Part shown: in pieces, positions 36,178-45,358 of the stretch | How positions within the stretch are numbered: position 1 is the stretch's first letter | How the letters are laid out: each line of letters opens with the position of its first letter | DNA from: Frigoribacterium sp. CFBP 13712 | GTDB lineage: Bacteria; Actinomycetota; Actinomycetes; Actinomycetales; Microbacteriaceae | Direction of reading: 5' to 3' | Assembly: GCF_014842255.1 (NCBI RefSeq) | Contig: NZ_JACYVH010000001.1 | Coordinates: forward strand, 151,264 to 215,263 | DNA length: 64,000 nt | Notes under the pieces: generated by a model | The model's database searches: none | Seen by the model: the letters and a program-made list of their open reading frames with translations, nothing else | Told to the model about the DNA's origin: nothing | Made by a program: the position numbers and the translations under genes

Positions 36178-36780
36178 TCAGCGCCCGAGTCGACCGCGTC
36201 GCTTCTTCAGCGACTTCTGCATCGTGATGGTGCCGAGCCACCGCCCGAACTTGAAGCCGACCCGGCCCATGCGCCCGACCTCGACGAAGCCGAGCCGGGC
36301 GTGCAGGGCCACCGACGCCTCGGCGTTCTTGTCGGCGATCACGGCGACCATCTCGCGGATCCCGGCGTCGCGGCACGCCTCGACGAGCGCCTCGAGCAGC
36401 CCCGCACCGAGCCCCTTGCCCGTCGACGCGGCCCGCAGGTAGATCGAGGTCTCGACGGTGTAGCGGTAGGCGGCCTTGCCGCCCCAGGGCGAGGCCAGCG
36501 CGTAGCCGAGCACCTCGCCCCTCGGGTTGACCGCCACGAGGAACGGCATGCCGAGCGACGTGACGAACGAGAACTTGCGCCGCCACTCGGCCAGCGTCAT
36601 GGCGTCCTCGTCGAAGGTGACCGACGAGTTCGCGACGTAGTGGTTGTAGATCTCGCGCACGTAGGGCAGATCGGCGGGGGCGGCGGCACGCACCTCGAAC
36701 CGGAACGCGGGCTCGACGGGCGCCGGCGCCTGCAGGGCGCGGGGCAGGCGACGACGGGGCTGGTATTCCTCTTCGAGCAC
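36178..36780 (-). CDS. GNAT N-acetyltransferase, phosphinothricin acetyltransferase-like
   Basis: A 200-residue GNAT protein with an extra basic N terminus of about 25 residues. VREIYNHYVANSSVTFDED near residue 40 matches the PAT/bar and MnaT-type enzymes, and the acetyl-CoA loop is STGKGLGAGLLEALVEACRD near residue 120. A conserved late phrase ARLGFVEVGRMGRVGFKFGRW completes the fold. The family acetylates phosphinothricin, methionine sulfone or other amino compounds. The GTG start has no clear ribosome site. Confidence 0.86.
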   Translation of the reverse strand: MLEEEYQPRRRLPRALQAPAPVEPAFRFEVRAAAPADLPYVREIYNHYVANSSVTFDEDAMTLAEWRRKFSFVTSLGMPFLVAVNPRGEVLGYALASPWGGKAAYRYTVETSIYLRAASTGKGLGAGLLEALVEACRDAGIREMVAVIADKNAEASVALHARLGFVEVGRMGRVGFKFGRWLGTITMQKSLKKRRGRLGR

Positions 36781-37261
36781 GGTGCCACTCTGCCATGCGG
36801 GCGGCCGCTCTTTCGCCTGCGCAGGCGGGCGAGTGCGACCCCGACGGGCGAGTCTTCACGCCCGCATGCGCCGGAGACGCCCGCTCCGCCCGCGGCTACG
36901 CCGCCCGGCACTCAGGAGGAGCGGCGCGGCTCAGGAGGCGCGGCGCACCTCAGGCGGCGCGGCGCACCTCAGGAGGCGCGGCGCAGCTCAGACGGAGGCT
37001 CGTATGCCTGCGCAGACGGGCCAGTGCGACGCCGAAGGGCGAGTTTCCACGCCCGCCCATGACGAACACGCCCGCCCGGGCCGCGGCTACGCCGCCCGGC
37101 ACCCCAGGAGGAGCGGCGCGGCGCAGCCCAGGCGGACGCTCCTACGCCTGCGCACACGGGCCAGTGCTACGCCGACGGGCGAGTCTCCACGCCCGCATTC
37201 GCCGGAGACGCCCGCTCACCCCAGGGCCGGGGTGCCTGAAGCCCAGGAGGCGCGGCGCGGC
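36781..37261. repeat. Repeat-rich intergenic island
   Basis: About 480 bases with no supportable gene. Three imperfect direct repeats of roughly 60-70 bases share a core of CCTGCGCA, a ...GCCAGTGC..., GACGGGCGAGT and CACGCCCGC; they begin near 36814, 37004 and 37141. Between them lie further CTACGCCGCCCGGCA copies and many short copies of the AGGAGGCGCGG motif (exact decamers at 36934, 36972 and 37246). Long open frames across it on both strands are compositional. Confidence 0.8.
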
Positions 37262-38044
37262 TCAGGCGGGCGGCAGCGCCCAGTCGACGGGGTCGCCGCC
37301 CTGCTCGATGAGCGACGCGTTCGCCCGGCTGAACGGCTTCGAGCCGAAGAACCCCCGTGAGGCGGAGAGCGGGCTCGGGTGGGCCGACTCGATGGTCGGG
37401 ACGTCGCCGAGCATCGGCTTCAGGGCCGCGGCGTCGCGCCCCCAGAGGATGGCGACGAGAGGGCCGCCCCGGGCCGCGAGGGCCTCGATCGCCCGCTGCG
37501 TGACCGGCTCCCAGCCCTTGCCGCGATGAGACGCGGTCTCGCCGGGGCGGACGGTCAGCACGCGGTTGAGCAGCATCACGCCGTTCTCGGACCACGACGT
37601 GAGGTCGCCGTGCGCGACCGGGGGCACGCCGAGGTCGTCGTTCAGCTCGCGGTAGATGTTCGCCAGGCTCCGCGGGATCGGGCGGACCCGGGGGTCGACC
37701 GAGAACGAGAGCCCGACGGGGTGCCCCGGCGTCGGGTAAGGGTCTTGACCGACGATGAGCACGCGCACGCTCTCGAGCGGCGCCCTGAACGCCCGGAGCA
37801 CGTGCTCGCCCGCGGGCAGGTAGCCGCGACCGGCGCGGACCTCGGCACGGAGGTACTCGCCCATGTCGGCGATGCGGTCGGCCACTGGCTCGAGCGCCTC
37901 CGCCCAGCCGGCGTCGATCTGCTCGGCGAGGGGCCGGCGCGCGGCCGACTCGGGCGAGGCGGGCGAGGCGGGCGACTCGGGCGAGGCGGGCGACTCGGCC
38001 GAGGCCGCCGACTCGGGCGACGCGCCACCGGGGGCGTCGGTCAC
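37262..38044 (-). CDS. ung: Uracil-DNA glycosylase
   Basis: A 260-residue family 1 UDG that removes uracil from DNA. The catalytic water-activating loop is [21 protein letters not shown] near residue 100, and the minor-groove/Leu-intercalation loop is [21 protein letters not shown] near residue 225. The N-terminal 40 residues are a low-complexity SPESPASP repeat with no counterpart in typical Ung. The GTG at 38044 overlaps the upstream stop by GTGA. Its 3' end touches the repeat island. Confidence 0.95.
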   Translation of the reverse strand: MTDAPGGASPESAASAESPASPESPASPASPESAARRPLAEQIDAGWAEALEPVADRIADMGEYLRAEVRAGRGYLPAGEHVLRAFRAPLESVRVLIVGQDPYPTPGHPVGLSFSVDPRVRPIPRSLANIYRELNDDLGVPPVAHGDLTSWSENGVMLLNRVLTVRPGETASHRGKGWEPVTQRAIEALAARGGPLVAILWGRDAAALKPMLGDVPTIESAHPSPLSASRGFFGSKPFSRANASLIEQGGDPVDWALPPA

Positions 38045-38784
38045 GCCGGGCCCAGGGTGCCGACCGAGACGCCGACGATCTCGCCGCCCTCGTCGACCTG
38101 CGGCTCGACCCGCCACACGCTGCCCGTGCCGAGCACCGTCAGGGCCCCGTCGCCGACGACGAGCGCGGTGTTCTCGTCGATCGCGACGCCGCCCGAGACC
38201 AGCCCGGCCTCGGTCGCGGCGATCAGCCGGGTGAGGGTGCCCCACTGGGCGGCGTGCACGTCGACGGCGATGTCGACGAGACCGAGGCCGCCGCTCAGGG
38301 TGACCTCGTCGAGGTCCTCCGCCGCGTCTTCGGGGCAGACCGGCACGTCGCCGATCAGCCAGCCGCCGAGCAGCGCCCGGTCGGCGGCGATCATCGCGCC
38401 GGCCGAGAAGCCCAGGTACGGCAGCCCGTCCGCGACCAGGAGGCGCACCTGGTCGACGAGCGGGATCACGGCCTCGAGGTACGCCGGGGTGAGCCCGCCG
38501 GCGACGATCAGACCGTCGACGTCGCTCAGCACCCGGGTGTCGAACGACTCGCCGGCCTCGATCACGCTCGTCACGACCTCGCAGCGCCCCTGAGACGCGA
38601 TCATCGCGGGGTAGCCGGTGCGGAACTCGGCCGAGGGCGAGTCGTCGGCGACGACGACGAGCAGGGCGATGCGCGGCACGGCGCGCCCGACGGCGCCGCC
38701 GCGGACGGCCGCCTCGGCGACGAAGAGGTCGTAGAGGTCGGGCGAGTCGGGCGACCAGCCGCCGCCCACCAGGTGGATGCTCAC
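38041..38784 (-). CDS. Peptidase E / S51 family protein (cyanophycinase-like)
   Basis: A 247-residue protein with the peptidase S51 fold. The nucleophile elbow [17 protein letters not shown], with the serine near residue 120, precedes [20 protein letters not shown], whose His is the expected general base. The N terminus begins [12 protein letters not shown]. The S51 family includes dipeptidase E and cyanophycinase. It is chained to ung and the phosphoribosyltransferase by GTGA overlaps at both ends, so the three form one transcript. Substrate unknown. Confidence 0.78.
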   Translation of the reverse strand: MSIHLVGGGWSPDSPDLYDLFVAEAAVRGGAVGRAVPRIALLVVVADDSPSAEFRTGYPAMIASQGRCEVVTSVIEAGESFDTRVLSDVDGLIVAGGLTPAYLEAVIPLVDQVRLLVADGLPYLGFSAGAMIAADRALLGGWLIGDVPVCPEDAAEDLDEVTLSGGLGLVDIAVDVHAAQWGTLTRLIAATEAGLVSGGVAIDENTALVVGDGALTVLGTGSVWRVEPQVDEGGEIVGVSVGTLGPA

Positions 38785-39368
38785 GCCTCGACCACCGTGC
38801 CGCTGTCGCGGGTGACCGGCGGGAGGGCGCTCCACGGGAAGGTGATCCAGCGGGACGTGCGCTTCCAGACGAAGTCCGGTTCGAGCAGGGTGCGCGGCTT
38901 GCTGTAGAGGCAGACGGTGCGGACGTCGGCGGCGACGGCGGCGAGCAGGTCGCGGACGAGCACGAGCGTGCGACCCGAGTCGGAGACGTCGTCGACGATC
39001 AGCACGCGCTTGCCCTCGAGCGACGGGGCGTCGAGGGTCGGGGGCAGCAGCACGGGCTCGGGCAGGCGCTCATCGATGCCCGTGTAGAACTCGACGTTGA
39101 TCGAGCCGCACATCTTCGTGTCGAGGGCGTACGAGATGGCGCCGGCCAGCACCAGCCCGCCGCGGGCCACGGCCACGATCACGTCGGGGGTGAAGTCGGC
39201 CGCGACCACGTCGCTCGCCAGATGCCGCGCCGCCTCGCCGAATTCGAGCCAGCCGAGCACCTCGCGCTCGGGGGCGCCCGTCGACCCGCCCGCCGTGTCA
39301 CCCGTCGCCGGCGGCGCCTCGGGTGGTGCTGCGGCGGTGTCGGTCGAGTCGTCGGGTGAGGAAACCAT
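38781..39368 (-). CDS. Phosphoribosyltransferase domain protein
   Basis: A 195-residue type I PRTase. The PRPP loop [21 protein letters not shown] is near residue 120, and [19 protein letters not shown] near residue 67 forms the first loop. An acidic, Pro/Ala-rich tail of about 35 residues precedes the domain. The family includes hypoxanthine and xanthine PRTases and orphan regulators. On the minus strand TACGGT stands seven bases before the ATG, suggesting a leaderless promoter that drives this gene, the peptidase E homologue and ung. Confidence 0.86.
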   Translation of the reverse strand: MVSSPDDSTDTAAAPPEAPPATGDTAGGSTGAPEREVLGWLEFGEAARHLASDVVAADFTPDVIVAVARGGLVLAGAISYALDTKMCGSINVEFYTGIDERLPEPVLLPPTLDAPSLEGKRVLIVDDVSDSGRTLVLVRDLLAAVAADVRTVCLYSKPRTLLEPDFVWKRTSRWITFPWSALPPVTRDSGTVVEA

Positions 39369-39415
39369 GCCAGCAACCGTAGTGCGCCCGCGCGCGGACC
39401 GCGAAGACCGCCGGG

Positions 39416-40168
39416 TCAGGGCCCGACCCAGCGACCCCCGGGAGGCGCGAAGACGGTGTCGACGCCGTCCGACCAGAGCAGCGAGTCGGGCTCCCGATCG
39501 GCGACCCCGGGCAGACCGGAGTCGGCGACCAGCTCGTCGTCGAGGTCGACCAGCTCGGCCCGCCGCAGCGGCCACGCGCCGTGCTCGTTCGGCCAGAACC
39601 GGGTCGTCCCGCCCCGCTCGACGTGCATGCCCCAGCGCGCCGTGAGGAAGTCGGCCAGGGGGTCGCCGACGACGACCTCGTCGGTCGGACGGACGTGGAG
39701 GCGCGTGGCCGGTCGCGGGCCGGGTCCGTGCCTGCGCGAGGCGTACTCGACGACTCCCCCGCGCCTCCTGCGGGTCATCGAGGCCCAGCGGTACGGCAGC
39801 CCCAGCCCCGCGTTCGCGGCGAGCACCGGCAGCAGCCGCTCCGCCTCGAGCGTGCGGAAGACGACACCGCGCCGCCCCTGCTCGTCGACCGAGTAGAGCC
39901 GCACGTTGGTCTCGAGGAACGTCCCCAGCACCGGCACCGGCGGAAAGGGCCCGAACGCGCTCCGCGACAGCTCGAACGGGATCAGACCGACCCAGGTCGA
40001 CCCGTCGAAGACGTCGGGCCGCGTGCCGTGCGGCAGCAGCGGGGCGACCCGGTCGGGCTCGACCCTCCAGTGCGCGAAGGCGAGCCCGCCCCAGTGCTGC
40101 CGGATGAACGGCCGACGGGAGAGCTCGGGGGCGACGTCGGAGACGGGATCGGGGTCGCGGGCGGTCAT
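39416..40168 (-). CDS. DUF2071 family protein (YqjF-like)
   Basis: A 250-residue protein of the acetoacetate decarboxylase-like DUF2071 group. HWGGLAFAHWRVEPDRVAPLLP near residue 24 and FDGSTWVGLIPF near residue 54 are the family's opening blocks, and FLETNVRLYSVDEQGRRGVVF follows. Function is unknown. TAGGGT lies six bases before the ATG on the minus strand. The predicted leaderless start agrees with the conserved N terminus. Confidence 0.85.
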   Translation of the reverse strand: MTARDPDPVSDVAPELSRRPFIRQHWGGLAFAHWRVEPDRVAPLLPHGTRPDVFDGSTWVGLIPFELSRSAFGPFPPVPVLGTFLETNVRLYSVDEQGRRGVVFRTLEAERLLPVLAANAGLGLPYRWASMTRRRRGGVVEYASRRHGPGPRPATRLHVRPTDEVVVGDPLADFLTARWGMHVERGGTTRFWPNEHGAWPLRRAELVDLDDELVADSGLPGVADREPDSLLWSDGVDTVFAPPGGRWVGP

Positions 40169-40235
40169 CGCCTCACCCTACGTGCGGCGGGCCGCGTGGG
40201 TAGGGTCGGAGGGGACCCGAGAGGATCCGACACCG

Positions 40236-40805
40236 GTGCTCCCCGACCTGCCAGGCCTTCCCGTCCGCCGAGCGGACCCGACCCCGCTCGAGCGCGCCGT
40301 CGACGACGGGTTCCTGATCGTCCGCGCCGCCGCGGTCGTGGCCGTCGCGAACACCGTCATCGTCAGGGCGCTGCAGGAGCATCTGCCGTTCGACGACGAC
40401 GTCGCGACGACGGCGGCCCGGGACGAGCTGGCGCGGCTCGAGGCCGAGCAGCGCGAGGGGGTCGCGCGGCTGAAGACGCTCCGACGGCGGACGCACCGGT
40501 CGTACGGCCGGTCGCGGCACCAGTTCGACTACCGGGTCGACGACATCGACGCGCTGCGCCTCCGCGAGGCCACCCACAAGGAGCTGGCGGCGCGCATAGC
40601 CCAGAGCGCCGCCGACGACGACTTCGTGGCGTCGCTCGTCGCGGCTGCGAGGGCCCGGGCCTGGGACGACGTCGGCAGCACGGTCGTCGACCGCCTCGGC
40701 TGGGCCGCCTCGCCTCTGCCCGACTACGACGAGGGGCGCGACGAGCGCATCCGCACGCTCGTCGACGAGGACATCGCCGCGCTGCTCCGCCCCGAGGGCG
40801 ACTAG
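40236..40805 (+). CDS. Hypothetical protein
   Basis: A 189-residue, Arg/Glu/Asp-rich, mainly helical protein with no membrane segment. Residues about 45-90 form a heptad-rich stretch (ARDELARLEAEQREGVARLKTL) that could be a coiled coil. The GTG at 40236 has GAGAGG about 10 bases upstream. Its TAG stop and the stop of the converging acyltransferase gene share the 4-base palindrome CTAG, so the two genes overlap tail to tail. I do not recognise the family. Confidence 0.65.
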   Translation: MLPDLPGLPVRRADPTPLERAVDDGFLIVRAAAVVAVANTVIVRALQEHLPFDDDVATTAARDELARLEAEQREGVARLKTLRRRTHRSYGRSRHQFDYRVDDIDALRLREATHKELAARIAQSAADDDFVASLVAAARARAWDDVGSTVVDRLGWAASPLPDYDEGRDERIRTLVDEDIAALLRPEGD

Positions 40806-42103
40806 CGGGAGACGACCCCGTCGAGCAGACCCACCGGGTCGTCGACGAACGCCTGCACCGCGCGGCGCACGGCGTCGCGGTCGAACGAGGTGTCGTTGTA
40901 CGACACCGCCACGTGCAGCCGTCCGTCGAGCACGACGAGCTGCACCGCGACCGTCTCGGGCGCGATGGGGTGCACGGCCGACGCGGTGTCGACGACCCGC
41001 CCGTCACGCACCCACGGGAGGGACTGCAGCGAGCGGTTGACCCCGAGGTTGCTCACGACGACCCTGGCCCTCGCCCTGGCCGGCGTGGCTCCGGGCGCAC
41101 GGCGACGCGCCGGGCGCAGCGCCTCCTTGACGGCACCGGCCATCAGCGCGGCGAGAGGCCGCCCCGACGCCGCTGTCTGCGCCAGGCTCTGGTCGACCGC
41201 GACGAGATCGTCGCCGCCCGTCACGGGGATCCCCGTGACGAAGCTGCCCGTGGCCTCGACCCCGGTGGGCAGGTACCCGCGGACGTCGTAGACCATCTCG
41301 CTGTCCGGCCCGAGACGCAGCCCCTCGGCGGCGAGGGCGGCCCGCAGCGCGACGATGACGCCCGCGCCGAAGGCCACCGGCTCGTCGCGCCGACGCAGCC
41401 AGGCGTGCAGCCCCTTGAACGTCTCGCGGGTCCCGTTCGCCACGACGACGGCGGTCGAGCCGGTCCAGCCGATCAGCGGGCGTTCGACGGGCACCCGCTG
41501 CGGCACGACGGGGGTCTCGACGCGGCGCACCCGCAGGAGCGTCGCGACGCGGGCGGGGTGCTTGGCGAAGGTCTCGACGAACGCCGACCAGAGCGGTCTC
41601 CGGGCGTTCTCGGCCGTCAGCCACGCCGGGATGTCCCCACCCGTCGCGACCTCGATCAGGGCGAGGGGCAGGCGGGTCGTGAAGCGCGCGTCGACGACGC
41701 CGTGGTCGAGGATCATCAGGAGGCGGTCGCCGGCCAGCAGGATGCGCACGGGCGGCCCGGGCTCGAGCCGGCCGATCAGCCGCTCGAGCGCGACGCCCGC
41801 GTCTCCGCTCGCGAACTCGGGCGCTTCGACGACCATCAGGTCGCATCGTTCACGGAGCGACTCGAGGCCGAAGCCCCAGGTGCGGTCGTCGAGCGCGACG
41901 AGTCCGAGCCGGGCGTCGGGGCCGACGGCGGCGATGCGCCAGAGGGCGTCGGCGATCGCGTCGCGCGACGGCAGCGTCATCGGGCCGAAGACCGAGACGA
42001 TGTATCCGCCGGCTCCGAGTCGGTCGACGGCCGAGATGGGCACGCGCACGTCGGCGACCGAGGCCGGCACGGAGCCCCCTGCGCCGTTCGTCACGGCGGT
42101 CAT
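40802..42103 (-). CDS. Condensation-domain/acyltransferase-like protein of the glycan cluster
   Basis: A 433-residue cytosolic protein. RLLMILDHGVVDARFTTRLPLALI, near residue 125, has the spacing of the His-x3-Asp active site in CoA-dependent acyltransferases and nonribosomal condensation domains (usual form HHxxxDG). A second half contains ARVVVSNLGVNRSLQSL and a late VVLDGRLHVAVSYNDTSFDRDAVRRAVQAF, also typical of this superfamily. It is the last gene of a four-gene operon after three glycosyltransferases, with an ATGA overlap, and probably acylates their product. The acyl donor is unknown. Confidence 0.68.
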   Translation of the reverse strand: MTAVTNGAGGSVPASVADVRVPISAVDRLGAGGYIVSVFGPMTLPSRDAIADALWRIAAVGPDARLGLVALDDRTWGFGLESLRERCDLMVVEAPEFASGDAGVALERLIGRLEPGPPVRILLAGDRLLMILDHGVVDARFTTRLPLALIEVATGGDIPAWLTAENARRPLWSAFVETFAKHPARVATLLRVRRVETPVVPQRVPVERPLIGWTGSTAVVVANGTRETFKGLHAWLRRRDEPVAFGAGVIVALRAALAAEGLRLGPDSEMVYDVRGYLPTGVEATGSFVTGIPVTGGDDLVAVDQSLAQTAASGRPLAALMAGAVKEALRPARRRAPGATPARARARVVVSNLGVNRSLQSLPWVRDGRVVDTASAVHPIAPETVAVQLVVLDGRLHVAVSYNDTSFDRDAVRRAVQAFVDDPVGLLDGVVSR

Positions 42104-43464
42104 GCGGACCGCCGTGCGACCGAGGGGTCGGCGCCGGTCGTGCGTCGCGGCCCGGTGCCCGCGCTGCGACGGCCCATCAGCCCGGCTCCACGACGCCGCT
42201 GACGCAGGTACAGGATCGGCCCCAGCGCGACGGAGAGCAGCTCCTGCCGGGCGGTGCGGGCGATCTCGCGGGTCAGGTCGGCGTCGACCGGAGCCGAGGA
42301 GGCGCGCGAGGGTCCGTCGACGTCGGCGGGCGCCCCCTCGACACGGCGCTTCGCGGCCAGCACCCGGATCGCCCCGGGGGCGCGGCGGAGCGCTAGCCGC
42401 AGGGTCACGGGGTCGAGGGCGATCTTCGTCAGCCAGGCGCCGAGCCCGGTGCCGTATCCCGTCGCCTGCACGCGCAGGGCCCCTAGGTCGGAGCGGTGCC
42501 GGTGCCAGACGAGCGCCGACGGCTCGACGACGAGGGCGTGCCCGGCGAGCAGCACGCGGGTGAAGACGTCGAGGTCCTCTCCTCCGCCTGTCGGCGTGCC
42601 GACGCCGAACGCGGTGTCGAAGCCGCCGAGCAGCAGGGCGACCGGGCGACGGAGGGCGAAGTTGGCGCCGGTGCCGAACGCGCCGACCGAGAACGGGAAC
42701 AGCGGCAGGTCGACCGGCGGCTCGTCGAGACGGAAGACGCGCGTGGTGGTGTTCTGCGACCACGACACCCGGTCGTCGAAGAAGCGCTGGACGGGCGTGC
42801 GCAGTTCGCCGCTCGGCACGAGCCCGGACACGCAGGCGACGTCCTCTCCCTGGGCGAAGCCCGACGCGAGGCCGTGCAGCCACTGCCCGTCGACGATCAC
42901 GTCGTCGTCGGTGAAGGCGACGATCTCGCCTGTGGCGGCCGCGAGACCGGCGTTGCGCGCGCTCGACAGGCCTGCGACGGGCTCGGCCGTGTAGCGCACG
43001 CGCGGGTCGTCGAACTCGGTGCGGACGAGGTCGCGGGTCTCCGTGGTCGCGGCGGCGTTGTCGACGACCACCACGTCGAACTCGGGGTAGTCCAGTTCGA
43101 GCACGCTGCGGAGGGCGCCGCGGAGATGACCCGGACGGTCGCGGGTGCACAGCACGACCGTGACCGAGGGCAGGTGGATCGGCTCGACGGGCACGACGAC
43201 CGTCGCCAGCGCGGCCACCTCGGAGCGGAGCAGCTCGAGCGGCACCCGCCCGTCGACCACGGGGGCCTCGACGAAGCCCAGCACTGCGCGACCGCGACGG
43301 ACGAGCAGCCGGGCGGCCCGGTGCCCCTCGGGGGCCGCCAGCACGACGTCGCCGACACCGGGACGGGTCAGCTCGTCGACGTCGACCTCGCCGACCCAGA
43401 GCGCACCGCCCCAGGAGGGCGCGGCGGAGCCGGCCATCGGCCGGACGAGCTGGAGATCGGTCAC
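42100..43464 (-). CDS. Family 2 glycosyltransferase with N-terminal extension
   Basis: A 454-residue GT-A enzyme. Residues 1-95 form an extra domain. The GT2 core begins at SVTVVLCTRDRPGHLRGALRSVLEL near residue 107; the metal-binding aspartates are in IVAFTDDDVIVDGQW near 180, and GGEDLDVFTRVLLAGH near 287 supplies the late acidic residue. No transmembrane helix follows, so it likely acts on a lipid- or protein-linked acceptor at the membrane face. Overlaps at both ends couple it to the neighbouring glycosyltransferase and acyltransferase genes. Confidence 0.88.
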   Translation of the reverse strand: MTDLQLVRPMAGSAAPSWGGALWVGEVDVDELTRPGVGDVVLAAPEGHRAARLLVRRGRAVLGFVEAPVVDGRVPLELLRSEVAALATVVVPVEPIHLPSVTVVLCTRDRPGHLRGALRSVLELDYPEFDVVVVDNAAATTETRDLVRTEFDDPRVRYTAEPVAGLSSARNAGLAAATGEIVAFTDDDVIVDGQWLHGLASGFAQGEDVACVSGLVPSGELRTPVQRFFDDRVSWSQNTTTRVFRLDEPPVDLPLFPFSVGAFGTGANFALRRPVALLLGGFDTAFGVGTPTGGGEDLDVFTRVLLAGHALVVEPSALVWHRHRSDLGALRVQATGYGTGLGAWLTKIALDPVTLRLALRRAPGAIRVLAAKRRVEGAPADVDGPSRASSAPVDADLTREIARTARQELLSVALGPILYLRQRRRGAGLMGRRSAGTGPRRTTGADPSVARRSA

Positions 43465-44471
43465 GGGGCGCCGTCCGTCGGTCCGACGGACGCCGGACGG
43501 GCCGATCCGCGAGCGGGGAGGACCTGGCCGGCCGAGGGATCGACGGGAGCCAGGGAGGCGCGGCGCAGGCTGCCGAGGGCGTAGCCGGCGACGGTGGCGA
43601 CGACCGCGGTGACGAGCGCGGCCAGACGACCCGCGCCTCCTCGGCCGACCGATCGGAGCTCGCGCAGCGCGGCGCGCGGGATGTCGCGACGCAGGTAGGC
43701 GGACTCGCTCGAGAGCGAGTCGGACGCGCCCAGCTGACGGCTGAGCGCCGCCTTCGACACCCCCTCGTAGAAGGAGCGGCGACGGAGGTACGCCCAGGTC
43801 ACGCGACCGGCGGTCACGTGGTGACGCACGTCGGCCCGCGGTTCGAGGACGATGCGCGCCGACGGGTCGGCCTGCCGGATCCGGATGCAGAGATCGGTCT
43901 CCTCTCCCCCGAGGGGGATGGTGCCGACGCGCCCGGTGTCGAGGTTGAAGCCGCCGACCGACAGGACGGCGTCGCGGCGGAAGGCCATCGAGCAGCCGAT
44001 GACGTTCCGCACGTCCGAGAGCCGGGTCGGCAGACCACGGTGGCTGCAGCCGACGATCCAGAGCAGCTCGGCCGGGTAGAGCGTGTTGCCGCCCTCGGGC
44101 CAGACGGGAGTCGCGTGCCCGCCGACGCCGGCCACGCGGGGGTCGGCGAACGGGCCGAGCAGGTGCGTCAGCCACGAGGGCTCGGCCGAGGCGTCGTCGT
44201 CGAGGAACGCGACGATGTCGCCCGAGGCCAGGGCCACCCCCGTGTTGCGGGCGCCGGAGAGCCCCTGCCGGGACTCGTTGGCGGCCACGACGACGTCACT
44301 CCATCGATCGCGCGATCGGGCGAGCAGGCCGTCGTTGTGATCGACGACCAGCAGCACCTCGGGCGCCTCGGGGAGCCCGCGGACGGACTCCACCGAGGCG
44401 ACCAGGTCGTCCCATCGGTCTTCGGTGTAGGCGCAGACGATGACGGAGACCGTCGTCGGCTGCTGGGTCAC
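43461..44471 (-). CDS. Family 2 glycosyltransferase with C-terminal membrane anchor
   Basis: A 336-residue GT2 enzyme. TVSVIVCAYTEDRWDDLVASVESV opens the nucleotide-sugar domain; the DxD equivalent is IVAFLDDDASAEPSWL near residue 86. GGEETDLCIRIRQAD near 190 holds the late acidic pair. A hydrophobic segment near residue 290 (LAALVTAVVATVAGYALG) may tether it. The GTG start overlaps the upstream GT stop by GTGA. It carries copies of the decamer repeat near its 3' end (43554, 43631). Confidence 0.88.
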   Translation of the reverse strand: MTQQPTTVSVIVCAYTEDRWDDLVASVESVRGLPEAPEVLLVVDHNDGLLARSRDRWSDVVVAANESRQGLSGARNTGVALASGDIVAFLDDDASAEPSWLTHLLGPFADPRVAGVGGHATPVWPEGGNTLYPAELLWIVGCSHRGLPTRLSDVRNVIGCSMAFRRDAVLSVGGFNLDTGRVGTIPLGGEETDLCIRIRQADPSARIVLEPRADVRHHVTAGRVTWAYLRRRSFYEGVSKAALSRQLGASDSLSSESAYLRRDIPRAALRELRSVGRGGAGRLAALVTAVVATVAGYALGSLRRASLAPVDPSAGQVLPARGSARPASVGPTDGAP

Positions 44472-45358
44472 GCGACGTCCTGGCGGGCTCCGAGTCGAGC
44501 GTCCAGACGGGCGCCGTCGACGACGGCGAAGACGGGCGCCGGCTCGTTCGTGGCCTCGGCCGACGTGAGGGCGGCCTCGCGGATCGACCGGCGGAGACGC
44601 GCGGCCGCCGAGGGGCGACGACGACGCTCCTCCAGGATGACGCGCAGCACGCGGAATCCGTCGGAGATCGCGTTGAGGTTGCTGACGCCGTGGATGCGGA
44701 GCTTCTCGACGCTCGGGACCTCGACGATGTCGTAGCCGAGGGCGGCGATGCGGCAGTTGAGGATGGTCTCGATCTCGAAGCCGTCGCCGTTGTGCATCTG
44801 ACCGTCGGCGCGCGGTGCGAGGTCGGCCGGCAGCAGGTCGAGGCTCGGGACGATGCGGGCCCAGAAGGCGTTGTAGCCGTAGCAGAGGTCGGTGTACTTG
44901 GTGCCGAGCAGCAGGTTGGTCAGGGCGTTGAGGCCCCAGTTGCCGAGCGCACGGAAGCGCGTGATGTCCTCGCTGCCGCCGCCGTGGACGAAGCGGCTGC
45001 CCTTGGCGACGTCGGCGCCCGAGGTGAGCGCCTCGACGAAGCGGGGGATCTCGGCCGGGTCGGCCGAGCCGTCGGCGTCGAACATGACGATGATGTCGCC
45101 GGTCGCGGACTCGAAGCCGCAGGCCAGCGCGTTGCCCTTGCCCTTGCGGGTCTGACGGACGACCTTGATGTCGGGCATGACGCGCTGCGCCGTGGCGATG
45201 GTGTCGTCGACCGAGTTGCCGTCGACGAGGATCACCTCGTGCACGAGCGGGAGCATCGGCAGGACGATCTCGAGGTTGCGGGCCTCGTTCCGTGCCGGGA
45301 CGACGATGGAGATACGGGGAGCGGCGCCGTTTTCGGGCGTGGGGAACACCTGGTTCAT
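44468..45358 (-). CDS. Family 2 glycosyltransferase (dolichyl-phosphate mannose synthase-like)
   Basis: A 296-residue GT2 protein. ISIVVPARNEARNLEIVLPML near residue 17 and IIVMFDADGSADPAEIPRFV near 89 give the sugar-nucleotide site with DxD-type DAD. KGSRFVHGGGSEDITRFRALGNWGLNALTNLLLGTKYTD near 119 resembles the DPM1/GtrB-type region. These enzymes usually load a sugar onto polyprenyl phosphate. The ATG at 45358 has AAGGA five bases upstream, favoured over an in-frame GTG at 45436. It is the first gene of the four-gene glycan operon. Confidence 0.88.
   Translation of the reverse strand: MNQVFPTPENGAAPRISIVVPARNEARNLEIVLPMLPLVHEVILVDGNSVDDTIATAQRVMPDIKVVRQTRKGKGNALACGFESATGDIIVMFDADGSADPAEIPRFVEALTSGADVAKGSRFVHGGGSEDITRFRALGNWGLNALTNLLLGTKYTDLCYGYNAFWARIVPSLDLLPADLAPRADGQMHNGDGFEIETILNCRIAALGYDIVEVPSVEKLRIHGVSNLNAISDGFRVLRVILEERRRRPSAAARLRRSIREAALTSAEATNEPAPVFAVVDGARLDARLGARQDVA

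Noticed and set aside
36782-37529. Open frames of 190-245 codons across the repeat island
   Set aside because: Their translations simply follow the DNA repeats (SYACAHGPV-like units) and change frame class between copies; no ribosome site.
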